Origin: Bradyrhizobium sp. 190
GTDB lineage: Bacteria > Pseudomonadota > Alphaproteobacteria > Rhizobiales > Xanthobacteraceae
Direction: 5' to 3'
DNA: 64,000 nt
Assembly: GCF_023073415.1 (NCBI RefSeq)
Contig: NZ_JADPJL010000008.1
Coordinates: 682,001 to 746,000 of the forward strand
Shown piece after piece: positions 8,853 to 16,425 of this stretch (position 1 is its first letter; each line of letters starts with the position of its first letter). The translations under genes and the position numbers were made by a program. The notes under the pieces are model-generated. The model made no database searches, was not told the origin of the DNA, and saw nothing but the letters and a program-made list of their open reading frames with translations.

Positions 8853-10022
8853 ATGGGGAAAATCAGGATCGGTCTGGCTGGCTGCGGCTTCGTGTCCGAG
8901 TTGCACATGCATGCCTACAAGCGTGTTTACGGCGTCGATGTCGAAGTCAGGGCCGTTGCGGCCAGGGGCGATCATGTCGTCGAGTTTGCCCGCCGTCACC
9001 AGATCGCGACGGCGTATCGCAGCTTCGGCGACCTGATCGCCGACGCAGATATCGATGTCATCGACATCTGCACGCCGCCCAATTTGCACGCCTCGATGAT
9101 CGTCGATGCGATGCAGTCCGGTAAGCACGTGATCTGCGAAAAGCCGTTCGGGGGCTATTTCGGGCGCGAAGGCGACGAGCTGCCGATCGGCAAACACGTA
9201 CCCAAAGCATTGATGTACGAGCGGGTGCTGGAAGAAATGGCAGCTACCCGTGCTGCGATCGACAAGACCGGCCGGCTCTTCATGTATGCGGAGGACTGGA
9301 TCTACGCGCCGGCGGTGACCAAAACCGTGGAGATTCTCAAGGCCACGAAGGACAAGATCCTGTTCATGAAGGGGGAGGAGAGTCACTCTGGCTCGCATGC
9401 CGCGCACGCCGCGCAATGGGCGATGACCGGCGGCGGCTCGCTGATCCGGATGGGATGCCATCCGCTTTCAGCAGTACTCTACCTCAAGCAGGTCGAGGCG
9501 AAGGCGCGCGGCGAGGCGATCAGCGTCGCGAGCGTGACGTGTGACGTCGGCAATGTCACGGCGTGCCTGCGTCCGGATGAACGGGCCGTGCTCAAGGCCA
9601 ATCCCGTCGATGTCGAGGATTGGGGCTTGCTCACGGCCACCTTTTCCGATGGCACCAAGGCCACGGTTTTTTCGGGCGACATGATCCTCGGCGGCGTGCG
9701 CAACCTGATCGAAACCTATACCAGTAGCGGCTCGCTGTTCGCCAATATCACGCCGAATACGCACATGATGAGCTATCAGACCAGCGAGGAGAAGCTCGCA
9801 AGCGTCTACATCACCGAGAAGGTCGATCGGAAGACCGGCTGGCAATATGTCTGTATCGAGGAGGAATGGACGCGCGGCTATACGCAGGAAATCCAGGACT
9901 TCATGGAGTGCGTTGCGACCGGAAGGCAGCCGCTCTCGGATCTCGCGCTCGCCTTTGAGACCATCAAGGTCAACTATGCCGGCTATTGGGCCGCCGAAGA
10001 AGGCCGTCGCGTCATGCTGTGA
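8853..10022 (+). CDS. Gfo/Idh/MocA-family oxidoreductase
   Basis: 389 residues. The N-terminal Rossmann fold begins IGLAGCGFVSELHMHAY, and VIDICTPPNLHASMIVDAM followed by GKHVICEKPFGGYFG is the family hallmark, with the catalytic Lys in EKP. The C-terminal domain is the alpha/beta sheet domain expected of the family. Members oxidise or reduce sugars, inositols and related polyols with NAD(P). A histidine/acid stretch SHSGSHAAHAAQWAMTGGG may form part of the active site. Same strand and close to the FAH-family gene, so probably one pathway. Exact substrate unknown. Confidence 0.88.
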   Translation: MGKIRIGLAGCGFVSELHMHAYKRVYGVDVEVRAVAARGDHVVEFARRHQIATAYRSFGDLIADADIDVIDICTPPNLHASMIVDAMQSGKHVICEKPFGGYFGREGDELPIGKHVPKALMYERVLEEMAATRAAIDKTGRLFMYAEDWIYAPAVTKTVEILKATKDKILFMKGEESHSGSHAAHAAQWAMTGGGSLIRMGCHPLSAVLYLKQVEAKARGEAISVASVTCDVGNVTACLRPDERAVLKANPVDVEDWGLLTATFSDGTKATVFSGDMILGGVRNLIETYTSSGSLFANITPNTHMMSYQTSEEKLASVYITEKVDRKTGWQYVCIEEEWTRGYTQEIQDFMECVATGRQPLSDLALAFETIKVNYAGYWAAEEGRRVML

Positions 10023-10034
10023 GGCTGTGAGGCT

Positions 10035-10060
10035 CCGGATCGGAATGATGTCAGATCCGG
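10035..10060 (+). terminator. Weak hairpin after the oxidoreductase gene
   Basis: CCGGATC and GATCCGG (7 bp, 12-base loop) lie between two convergent genes. There is no T-run; it may act for either strand. Confidence 0.3.
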
Positions 10061-10104
10061 CGCGCTCAACGATTGATTAGCCGCAGGGGATGTCGGCGAC
10101 GGCG

Positions 10105-11982
10105 CTAACTCTTCACAATCGCGATGGGCGTCGGCTTATCATTCCGGTCGGACCAACTCCCTTCGCGCTCACGCGAGGCGTCGCTGTTTAGAAGCGTCCG
10201 CACCAAATTCGCGTATCCTTCGTATTGGATCGCCTCGGCCGGGGTGATCCCGGGTAATCCGCTGTGTGGGCTGAACACCCAACTCTCGGCAACGGCCTTG
10301 GTGCCAAGAGTGGTCTCCGCCTCGCGCAGCAAATTCCGAAGCTCCCGAGCCATAATCGGGTCGGGAGGTGTCACCAGGCTTCCTTTGCACGCGTACGGCA
10401 CCATGATCCCGATGACGGCCCCGCACACAAGCCCGACTAAGGCGATGGTGACGATTGGGGCGAACTTAAGAGGTGATTCGCCCAGTTGTTCGGCAAGTGC
10501 GCTCTGCATTAGCTGAGCCAACGCCACCGCTAGACCCAAGCCGATTCCCAACCAGACGGCATCGCGCATCCGGTCGGACCTGTGAGTTCGGCGCACGTCG
10601 CCGGTCATACGGCTGGCCAGGATGGCGCTTGCCGCCGCGCCGGCAAAGAACCAGAACGAAGCGGTCAAGATCTTGACCGGTAAAAAGCTCCATGCCGCAA
10701 CGTTAATGTTTGTGTCTGTTTGGTTCGCCTTTTGGGGAAGGGCAGCCGTCCAGTCCATCTGAACAATTGCAGCGAGTGATCTTAAGGCATCGCCGAATTG
10801 CCAAATCAGTGTCGAGATAACGATTGCAAGCCATGTAACAAGACCAGCCCTGATGGCGATCCTAAAAAGACATTTTGGCGACGCTTCCCGCCAAACCCTC
10901 TCCTCGATCTGAGCCCCACGCTGCTTAAGCGCGATAAAGGCGGCCAGCCCATACATGGCGCCAGCAGCCGTTGCGGAGCTCCATGCGCTAAGAATGCTGC
11001 GGGAATCGCATCGACTATCGAGAATGGCATCGTGGGCAAGCCAGAAAGCCATGACTATCCCCGCGACGGCAAGGGCCGCTGGAGCCACAATGTCAGGCAA
11101 CCGGCGGCCTTCGACGACCGAAATTGAGAAGCCAAGCGCTTCCAGAGTGTGGACGATCGCGCGCTCACTGTTGGCCTGTTGTCGGACTCCCCAGCCAATA
11201 TACGCGTAAATTCGTTGGAGCAGAATGTTGACCGATCGTTTGAGGGCTTCCTCTTTTTCCGGGGTGACCGGTTTGGTGAGGTTCGCGATATCTTGCGCTA
11301 AAGCCTTGTGACGAGCTTGGATCGCGTCAAAATCCTCCTCGAACGGCTGGAAGGCCGCTTTCCGAAGCGGGTGCACGGTGTCGGCGCCCATCTGATTCAA
11401 GGAAGCCATCAACATCGTGGCGCGTGCCCAGCGATAGCGTAGCGAGCCCCTTCCGAGCTTCAGATCAGCTTGGAGCCATTCTCGTTGCGCATCCGGAACG
11501 GCCTCCAACTGATTTGCGGGAGGCTCGTATGGCGCATCCTCGAGAACTGCGATCGTCTTCTTGACGCCGTCCGGAACAAGAAACCATTCGTGGACGTAGC
11601 GCCGAAGCTGTTCCTCGATCATGGTAATCCACTTGACGCTCGTCGCGGGAAGCAAACCTACGAGAAGTAGTGCAACGAGCAATGGCCACGCCTGAAGCGG
11701 AAGGTGGGCACCAATACCGAAAATCTCGATGACTTGCCGCCCCGGCAACAGCAGCAGGCCGTACAGCAGCAGAGACGCGATAATGTAAATCCGACGGGCC
11801 CTTTCATAGGCCGACGGTAGGAAGAGATAGCGAAGCGGTGCGACCGTCTGCGGCAACGTCTCCCGGTTTGGAAAAGTAGGCTCGTTAAACCGTTGCCGAG
11901 CATAAGCCGCCACGATCAGGAATCCGACCAAGGCGCTCCAGTATTGGCCGATGATGTTGGATACTTCGGGGAGGTTTGTCAT
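10105..11982 (-). CDS. Polytopic membrane protein of unknown function, third gene of the radical-SAM unit
   Basis: 625 residues not recognised as any named family. About nine hydrophobic segments can be seen: one near the N-terminus, two around 60-115, two near 300-350, one near 375-390, and three between 425 and 525. A soluble region of about 180 residues separates the third and fourth segments, and about 100 soluble residues form the C-terminus. A GTG at 11991 would add three residues; GAGG spaced 8 bases before the ATG at 11982 supports the shorter form. It starts 15 bases after the radical SAM gene, in the same orientation, so it probably belongs to the same operon. Roles such as export, processing or target of the modified peptide are guesses. 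Confidence 0.75.
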   Translation of the reverse strand: MTNLPEVSNIIGQYWSALVGFLIVAAYARQRFNEPTFPNRETLPQTVAPLRYLFLPSAYERARRIYIIASLLLYGLLLLPGRQVIEIFGIGAHLPLQAWPLLVALLLVGLLPATSVKWITMIEEQLRRYVHEWFLVPDGVKKTIAVLEDAPYEPPANQLEAVPDAQREWLQADLKLGRGSLRYRWARATMLMASLNQMGADTVHPLRKAAFQPFEEDFDAIQARHKALAQDIANLTKPVTPEKEEALKRSVNILLQRIYAYIGWGVRQQANSERAIVHTLEALGFSISVVEGRRLPDIVAPAALAVAGIVMAFWLAHDAILDSRCDSRSILSAWSSATAAGAMYGLAAFIALKQRGAQIEERVWREASPKCLFRIAIRAGLVTWLAIVISTLIWQFGDALRSLAAIVQMDWTAALPQKANQTDTNINVAAWSFLPVKILTASFWFFAGAAASAILASRMTGDVRRTHRSDRMRDAVWLGIGLGLAVALAQLMQSALAEQLGESPLKFAPIVTIALVGLVCGAVIGIMVPYACKGSLVTPPDPIMARELRNLLREAETTLGTKAVAESWVFSPHSGLPGITPAEAIQYEGYANLVRTLLNSDASREREGSWSDRNDKPTPIAIVKS

Positions 11983-11997
11983 GGCACTCACCTCGGT

Positions 11998-13185
11998 TCA
12001 AGGGGCTTCGGTAATGCAGAGGTCGTGTGGTAGCTCCCGCCGTCCCATACGGGCTTGGATACCCTCTATCACTTCGTCGAGCACTACTTGACGCGTTAGC
12101 CTACAATGCATTGTCTCGGTGGCGTCGAATCGTCCGGTCTCGAACAGCTTGTTCGCAGGCGCCCCACCACCGCACCAGCGGAAGTAGCGGCAGCTACGTT
12201 CGCATGCCTCCACGCCTCGGCGAATTTCGTTGTTGATGACCCGGAACAGAGGTGCGCGCTCAAGGTCGGAGAGCCTGTGCTCCTTGACGTGACCCAATGC
12301 AAACGTTCCGAATCGTCGATGATGTGCCCCCAAGAGCTCCGGTGAGAACGTCGAAAGCGTGCCATCGTGACTCACACTGACGATGGCAAAAGCGAGGTTC
12401 TGCTCATCCTTCGCGGGCTCGCTCGACAGCAGCAACCCGATCGTGCTTTCGAACTCGCGCACTGCAAGAAGCCCAGGCGTGTTGCAAACGAGTTCGAATA
12501 GGCGTTTGATGAATCGTCTGAACCGCGTCTCGACATCGGCGCTCGCAAGCGACGATTGCGAATGGACCCCCTCGATCTCCTCTATGTTGAACCCAACTTC
12601 CTTGATCCCGTTCTGGACATAGAAGTCGAAGAGACCGTCGGGATCATCAAGCGCACGCTCCGTCAGTACCGTGATCACGTGAAATGCGAGACCGTTATCC
12701 TGCAGCAGACGCACCGCACGCATCACCTCCTTATGTGTTCCATGCCCGCTGCGCGTGCGCCGGCTGGCGTCGTGGAGGTGTGCCGGACCGTCGATACTGA
12801 GCCCGATCGTCGCTCCCGTTCGGGCAAAGAACCGCGCCCAACCATCGTTCAGGAGCACTCCATTGCTCTGGAAACGGTGCTTCAGTTTCAGAGCGTCTGG
12901 GCACCGCTCCGCTAAGAGCGCAATTGCTTTTTCGTACCAAGCAAGTGGAACGGTAAGAGGTTCACCGCCATGCCACGCCACCTCCAACTGCCGATCCAGC
13001 AGCGGGCTTTCGAACACCCGCCGGCAAGCGGAGTCCAGCGTCTCAAGGCTCATCCTCGCCGCCGACGTTCGGCTGGAGAGGTAGCAGTACGAGCAATCGA
13101 TGTTGCAGAATGGCGTCGGCTGAAGAACAAGAAGTCTCAGGCGCGGCGTCGCGATGTCAACACTTACGCTCGTGACTGCGGCCAT
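11998..13185 (-). CDS. Radical SAM/SPASM peptide maturase (GrrM/XyeB/FxsB-like)
   Basis: 395 residues. LQPTPFCNIDCSYCYL gives the radical SAM cluster ligands Cys27, Cys31 and Cys34. AWHGGEPLTVPLAWYEKAI and SIDGP follow as in peptide-modifying members. The C-terminal SPASM-like region has Cys328, Cys332, Cys338 and Cys361 in a CERSCRYFRWCGGGAP context. This arrangement resembles the maturases that make three-residue cyclophanes (GRRM, XYE and FXS groups); that subgroup call is from memory of motifs, not a search. The frame extends to 13362 across the upstream gene, but the ATG at 13185 has GGAGGG ten bases before it and removes the overlap. A small peptide gene lies directly upstream. Confidence 0.88.
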   Translation of the reverse strand: MAAVTSVSVDIATPRLRLLVLQPTPFCNIDCSYCYLSSRTSAARMSLETLDSACRRVFESPLLDRQLEVAWHGGEPLTVPLAWYEKAIALLAERCPDALKLKHRFQSNGVLLNDGWARFFARTGATIGLSIDGPAHLHDASRRTRSGHGTHKEVMRAVRLLQDNGLAFHVITVLTERALDDPDGLFDFYVQNGIKEVGFNIEEIEGVHSQSSLASADVETRFRRFIKRLFELVCNTPGLLAVREFESTIGLLLSSEPAKDEQNLAFAIVSVSHDGTLSTFSPELLGAHHRRFGTFALGHVKEHRLSDLERAPLFRVINNEIRRGVEACERSCRYFRWCGGGAPANKLFETGRFDATETMHCRLTRQVVLDEVIEGIQARMGRRELPHDLCITEAP

Positions 13186-13207
13186 GGCGGGTTGCCCTCC
13201 AGCACCC

Positions 13208-13453
13208 CTAATTACGCCATTGTGCGATCTTCTTTTCCGGCGGCAGGTCGCGCACGAGCGCCGGATTGACGAGACGGACATGCTCGACGATCGCAGCAAC
13301 ACGTGCCGATAATTCTTGCTCGCCAGTACATCGATCAGCCGGTAATCGGCTTGCAAGTGCATCGCTTGCCAACGCGCAAGTGACCGCCGCGACTAAAGAG
13401 GCAACGACGGTTCCTTTGCACAACGGTGATCTAGGATCGAGGTCATTGGACAT
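13208..13453 (-). CDS. Small exported-type peptide ending in Trp-Arg-Asn, candidate RiPP precursor
   Basis: 81 residues. After a short polar start comes a hydrophobic stretch (TVVASLVAAVTCALA) and an ALAS-type cleavage region, so a signal peptide is likely. The mature part of about 45 residues is charged and ends KKIAQWRN. A terminal aromatic-x-Asn triplet is the kind of motif crosslinked by cyclophane-forming radical SAM enzymes. The start at 13453 has GAGGGAG 6 bases upstream; an upstream in-frame ATG at 13489 would add 12 residues without a ribosome binding site. The stop is 22 bases before the radical SAM gene. Gly-rich repeats typical of GrrA are absent. Precursor role is inference from position, size and C-terminus. 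Confidence 0.65.
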   Translation of the reverse strand: MSNDLDPRSPLCKGTVVASLVAAVTCALASDALASRLPADRCTGEQELSARVAAIVEHVRLVNPALVRDLPPEKKIAQWRN

Positions 13454-13496
13454 AGCGCGCTCCCTCGTTGAATCCTGAACTGCCTCCACCTGCGAT

Positions 13497-13502
13497 ATTA
13501 TA
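13497..13502 (-). promoter_or_regulatory. Perfect TATAAT on the minus strand before the peptide gene
   Basis: Reading the minus strand, TATAAT lies about 45 bases upstream of the peptide start codon, fitting a -10 box. No good TTGACA is found 17 bp further upstream, so an activator or alternative -35 may be needed. The rest of the 13454-13879 gap holds no gene I can support. Confidence 0.35.
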
Positions 13503-13879
13503 AGGCGTCAAAGGCCGACCAGTGTGGCCCACTTCACAATTGCGATAAGATCGAATGTTCGGACGCGGCGCCGTGTCAAGCGTGGCGGCTTTGACAAACT
13601 ATTTGCTGTTTGCGCAATGTGTCCAAGCCCTCGGCGCGGTTGCTGTTCGCGGCCTTTGTCCGCCTCTGGCACGTTCGGGCTTCATGTGATGTCCGACTTG
13701 AGTCCGGAACGCGCACCAAAGCGGGCGTCCGCCAACCACACTGAAGCTATGGGTTCACGCCGCAGCTCCTCCTGGCAGGGAGGGCGGAAAAGTTGCATGC
13801 CTCCGACGAGGCCTGCTCGCTGGGAGAACCACGAGGCCACAGAAAGCGCCGTCCTAGCTCCAGCCAGGCGCAGCGCGTC

Positions 13880-15190
13880 CTACGCCGCATACACCGAGGA
13901 TTTCGGCAGCGGGAATACCGGGTCCTGGGTCCTTATGTTGGTCGGCCAGACCACGGAGATATGTTCGCCTGCATTTTGCATCACGACCGGGGTCGAGCGC
14001 TCGTTCTGGCCTGAAAGTGGTGTGCCGGGCCGATAGAATTTGACGCCATAGCCCTGGATAGTGCCGCCCGCCGGGATATCGACGTCGAGCGCCGCCTTGC
14101 GAATGGCTTCGGGATCGAAACCACCGTGTTTCTCTTTTGCCACGGGCAGCACGTTGTTGAGCAGGACCCAGGTCTGGTTGAATCCCATCGAGCAGTGCGG
14201 CGGCACGTCAGTCGCGCCGGTTTTCTCCTTGTAGCGGGCGACCATGATTTTGGTCAGGTCGCCGATCCCGGGCGCGAGTTTTGAAGCATCGAGCAATTGC
14301 GCGGGCACCGGATCGATATTGCAGAAATTGTCGATATCAGCGGCGAACGTCGCCCGCAGCTTGTCGAGCTGGCTATAGCCCGCGCCGGCGCCGAACAGCA
14401 TCTTGAACTTGAGGCCGTTCTCGCGCGCCTGGCGCAGGAACAGGGTGATATCTGGGTTGTATCCCGCGTGCGAGATGACGTCTGGGCGGGCACGCTTGAG
14501 CTTTGTCACAAGCACCGAGAGGTCAGGCGCGGACGCTGAATAACCTTCCCTGAGCACGACCTGAAGGCCGGCCTCCTTGGAATATGCCTCGTCAGCGGCG
14601 GCAACGCCGACTCCATAGGGGCCGTCCTCGTGGATCAGCGCGACCTTGACGTCCTTGGGCTCCATGCCGAGCTTGGTCTTGGCGTGCTCGCTGATGAAGC
14701 TCGCAAACGCCTGGCCATACTGGTCGGAGTGAATCTGCGCACGGAAGACGTATTGCAGGTTCTTGTCCTTGAACACGGCGGTCGAAACCGCGGTCGTGAT
14801 CCAGAGGATCTTTTTCTGCTGCTCGACCTTGGCCGCGAGCGGGACCGCGTGCGAGCTCGCATACACGCCGTTGATGATGTCGATCTTCTCCTGGTCGATC
14901 AGGCGATTGGCCTCATTGATCGCAACGTCGGGCTTGCTCTGGGAATCGGCCGCGATAGGGGAAACCTTGTACTTGCCGCCGATGCCGCCCTTCTCGTTGA
15001 CGAGGTCGATGGCAATCTGCGCGCCGATCGAGGAGGCGACCGACCCGCCCGCAGCAAAGGGCCCGGTCAAGTCGTAGATCAGGCCGATGCGCACCGTCTC
15101 GGCTTGTGCCTGCGCGCGTGTCCAATCGAGGCTGAATGCGGCGGCGGCAGCGGCAGTGTTCTTCAACAGCGTTCTGCGCGAAGTCGGCAT
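13880..15190 (-). CDS. ABC transporter substrate-binding protein, branched-chain amino acid type (orphan)
   Basis: 436-residue periplasmic protein of the Leu/Ile/Val-binding family. It starts MPTSRRTLLKN with a twin-arginine-like signal and an alanine-rich hydrophobic core ending AQAQA, then VRIGLIYDLTGPFAAGG, the family opening motif. The larger open frame to 15304 is rejected because GGGAGG lies just before the ATG at 15190. No permease or ATPase genes are beside it, so it must work with a transporter encoded elsewhere or as a sensor. Ligands in this family include amino acids, aromatics and short amides; none is indicated here. Confidence 0.88.
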   Translation of the reverse strand: MPTSRRTLLKNTAAAAAAFSLDWTRAQAQAETVRIGLIYDLTGPFAAGGSVASSIGAQIAIDLVNEKGGIGGKYKVSPIAADSQSKPDVAINEANRLIDQEKIDIINGVYASSHAVPLAAKVEQQKKILWITTAVSTAVFKDKNLQYVFRAQIHSDQYGQAFASFISEHAKTKLGMEPKDVKVALIHEDGPYGVGVAAADEAYSKEAGLQVVLREGYSASAPDLSVLVTKLKRARPDVISHAGYNPDITLFLRQARENGLKFKMLFGAGAGYSQLDKLRATFAADIDNFCNIDPVPAQLLDASKLAPGIGDLTKIMVARYKEKTGATDVPPHCSMGFNQTWVLLNNVLPVAKEKHGGFDPEAIRKAALDVDIPAGGTIQGYGVKFYRPGTPLSGQNERSTPVVMQNAGEHISVVWPTNIRTQDPVFPLPKSSVYAA

Positions 15191-15405
15191 CGTGTCCTCC
15201 CATTGAATATTTATCATTATCGCCGGGACCGGTTCTTCCGGCTTTCCATCAAGTATTTGGAGAATGCGGAAAGAAGTCAACCTGCGGGCGCGCTCAAGGG
15301 GCACTCATGGCCGCGGAAACGTGTGGTCACGCAGGCGGGGGCGGCAGCGCTCACCGACTAAAGTCTGATAGGGAAGGGTGGAGGCAGCCGGTCGCGGGAT
15401 GGTCC

Positions 15406-16425
15406 TCACGCCGTTAAGGCGTCTCTTGCGAGAATTGGCGTCTCGTCAGGCCCGGCACCGTCGAGAAAGACCTTCACCGCGGTGCGCGCGCGCAAATCTA
15501 TCTCGGAAAGCGTTGGTACCTCGCCGAGCTGAAGCACAGCTTCCAGATGAATGTTTCCGTGGAGCATTCCGAGAAACTGGCGGGCGCCGGCCTCGCAATC
15601 TGTGAGATCGACTTCGCCAGCCTGCCTCGCCTTCGCGAGAATTTTCGTAAGAACCGCGATGGCCGGCTTAGGGCCGTGTTGCGCGTAGGCCTGTGTCGCA
15701 TCGGGGTAGCGGTCTGCTTCGAGGATGGCTGTGTAACAAACCTCCAGCAACGACGGTGTCATCATCGTCTCGAGAAGGTTGCGTCCAATGATGATGAGCA
15801 ACTCCCTTAGTGGCAAGGAGAGCTGGTCGGCACTGACACTGAGTGCGTTGGACGAGTAATGGCTCACGACTTTGGTAAATTGGTCGACGAGAAGTTGCTG
15901 AACATTCTCGCGCCGGGTCGACTTTTCGCGGAGTAATTGCCGGAAAAGACCGTGCGGCGTCCATGCCCAACTCGATCGCCCCAGCAAGAACGCCGAGAGA
16001 ACCGCGCAATTGGACCAGCCGCGAAGCTGACTGGCTTTACCCGGGACCGCTTCGCGGACGCGAAGGATATCGCCCGTCGCACCCCACCGGAGAAATCTGA
16101 CGGCATCGGCCGGCGGCAAGATCGTCACCATCATACGCGTCCACCACGGCTCCACGAGTAGCCAACTCCCCGTGCTCGTAGGTCGCATGGCAAAGACGTG
16201 TTTATGCCTATGGTGGACAAACCGATGCCACCATTGCCGTTGAAGGCCGGGTACGAAGCAGACGATCCAGTCGGCGGGATCGACGGTCACCAGGGATCCA
16301 TGGTTGTCGACGCTGTTCGCCAGGTCTGGCGGGACATTGCCGACGACCTTCAGGCTTGAAGGGCTCTCTCTATTTTGCTTCGGCCAGGAGCGTCTCGGTT
16401 GAGCAATATCGTTAGCTGCGCTCAT
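15406..16425 (-). CDS. Unknown N-terminal domain joined to a TetR-type C-terminal ligand domain, no HTH
   Basis: 339 residues. Residues 180-325 resemble the all-helical C-terminal domain of TetR/AefR regulators (LPLRELLIIIGRNLLE, ARQFLGMLHGNIHLEAVL). The DNA-binding N-terminus is replaced by about 115 residues rich in Trp and His: DWIVCFVPG, WWHRFVHHRHKHVFAM, EPWWTR and GWSNCAVLSAFLLG. The order His76 then Cys140 in an NC context recalls permuted NlpC/P60 (LRAT-like) folds, but this is speculative. AAGGAG precedes the ATG at 16425, which overlaps the stop of the MFS-TetR gene as ATGA, so the two are translationally coupled. Confidence 0.7.
   Translation of the reverse strand: MSAANDIAQPRRSWPKQNRESPSSLKVVGNVPPDLANSVDNHGSLVTVDPADWIVCFVPGLQRQWWHRFVHHRHKHVFAMRPTSTGSWLLVEPWWTRMMVTILPPADAVRFLRWGATGDILRVREAVPGKASQLRGWSNCAVLSAFLLGRSSWAWTPHGLFRQLLREKSTRRENVQQLLVDQFTKVVSHYSSNALSVSADQLSLPLRELLIIIGRNLLETMMTPSLLEVCYTAILEADRYPDATQAYAQHGPKPAIAVLTKILAKARQAGEVDLTDCEAGARQFLGMLHGNIHLEAVLQLGEVPTLSEIDLRARTAVKVFLDGAGPDETPILARDALTA

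Noticed and set aside
13186..13362. N-terminal extension of the radical SAM gene
   Set aside because: Overlaps the peptide gene and lacks family sequence; a good ribosome site supports the start at 13185.
13524..14036. Plus-strand 170-residue ORF
   Set aside because: Overlaps the binding-protein gene end and has no recognisable domain or start signal.
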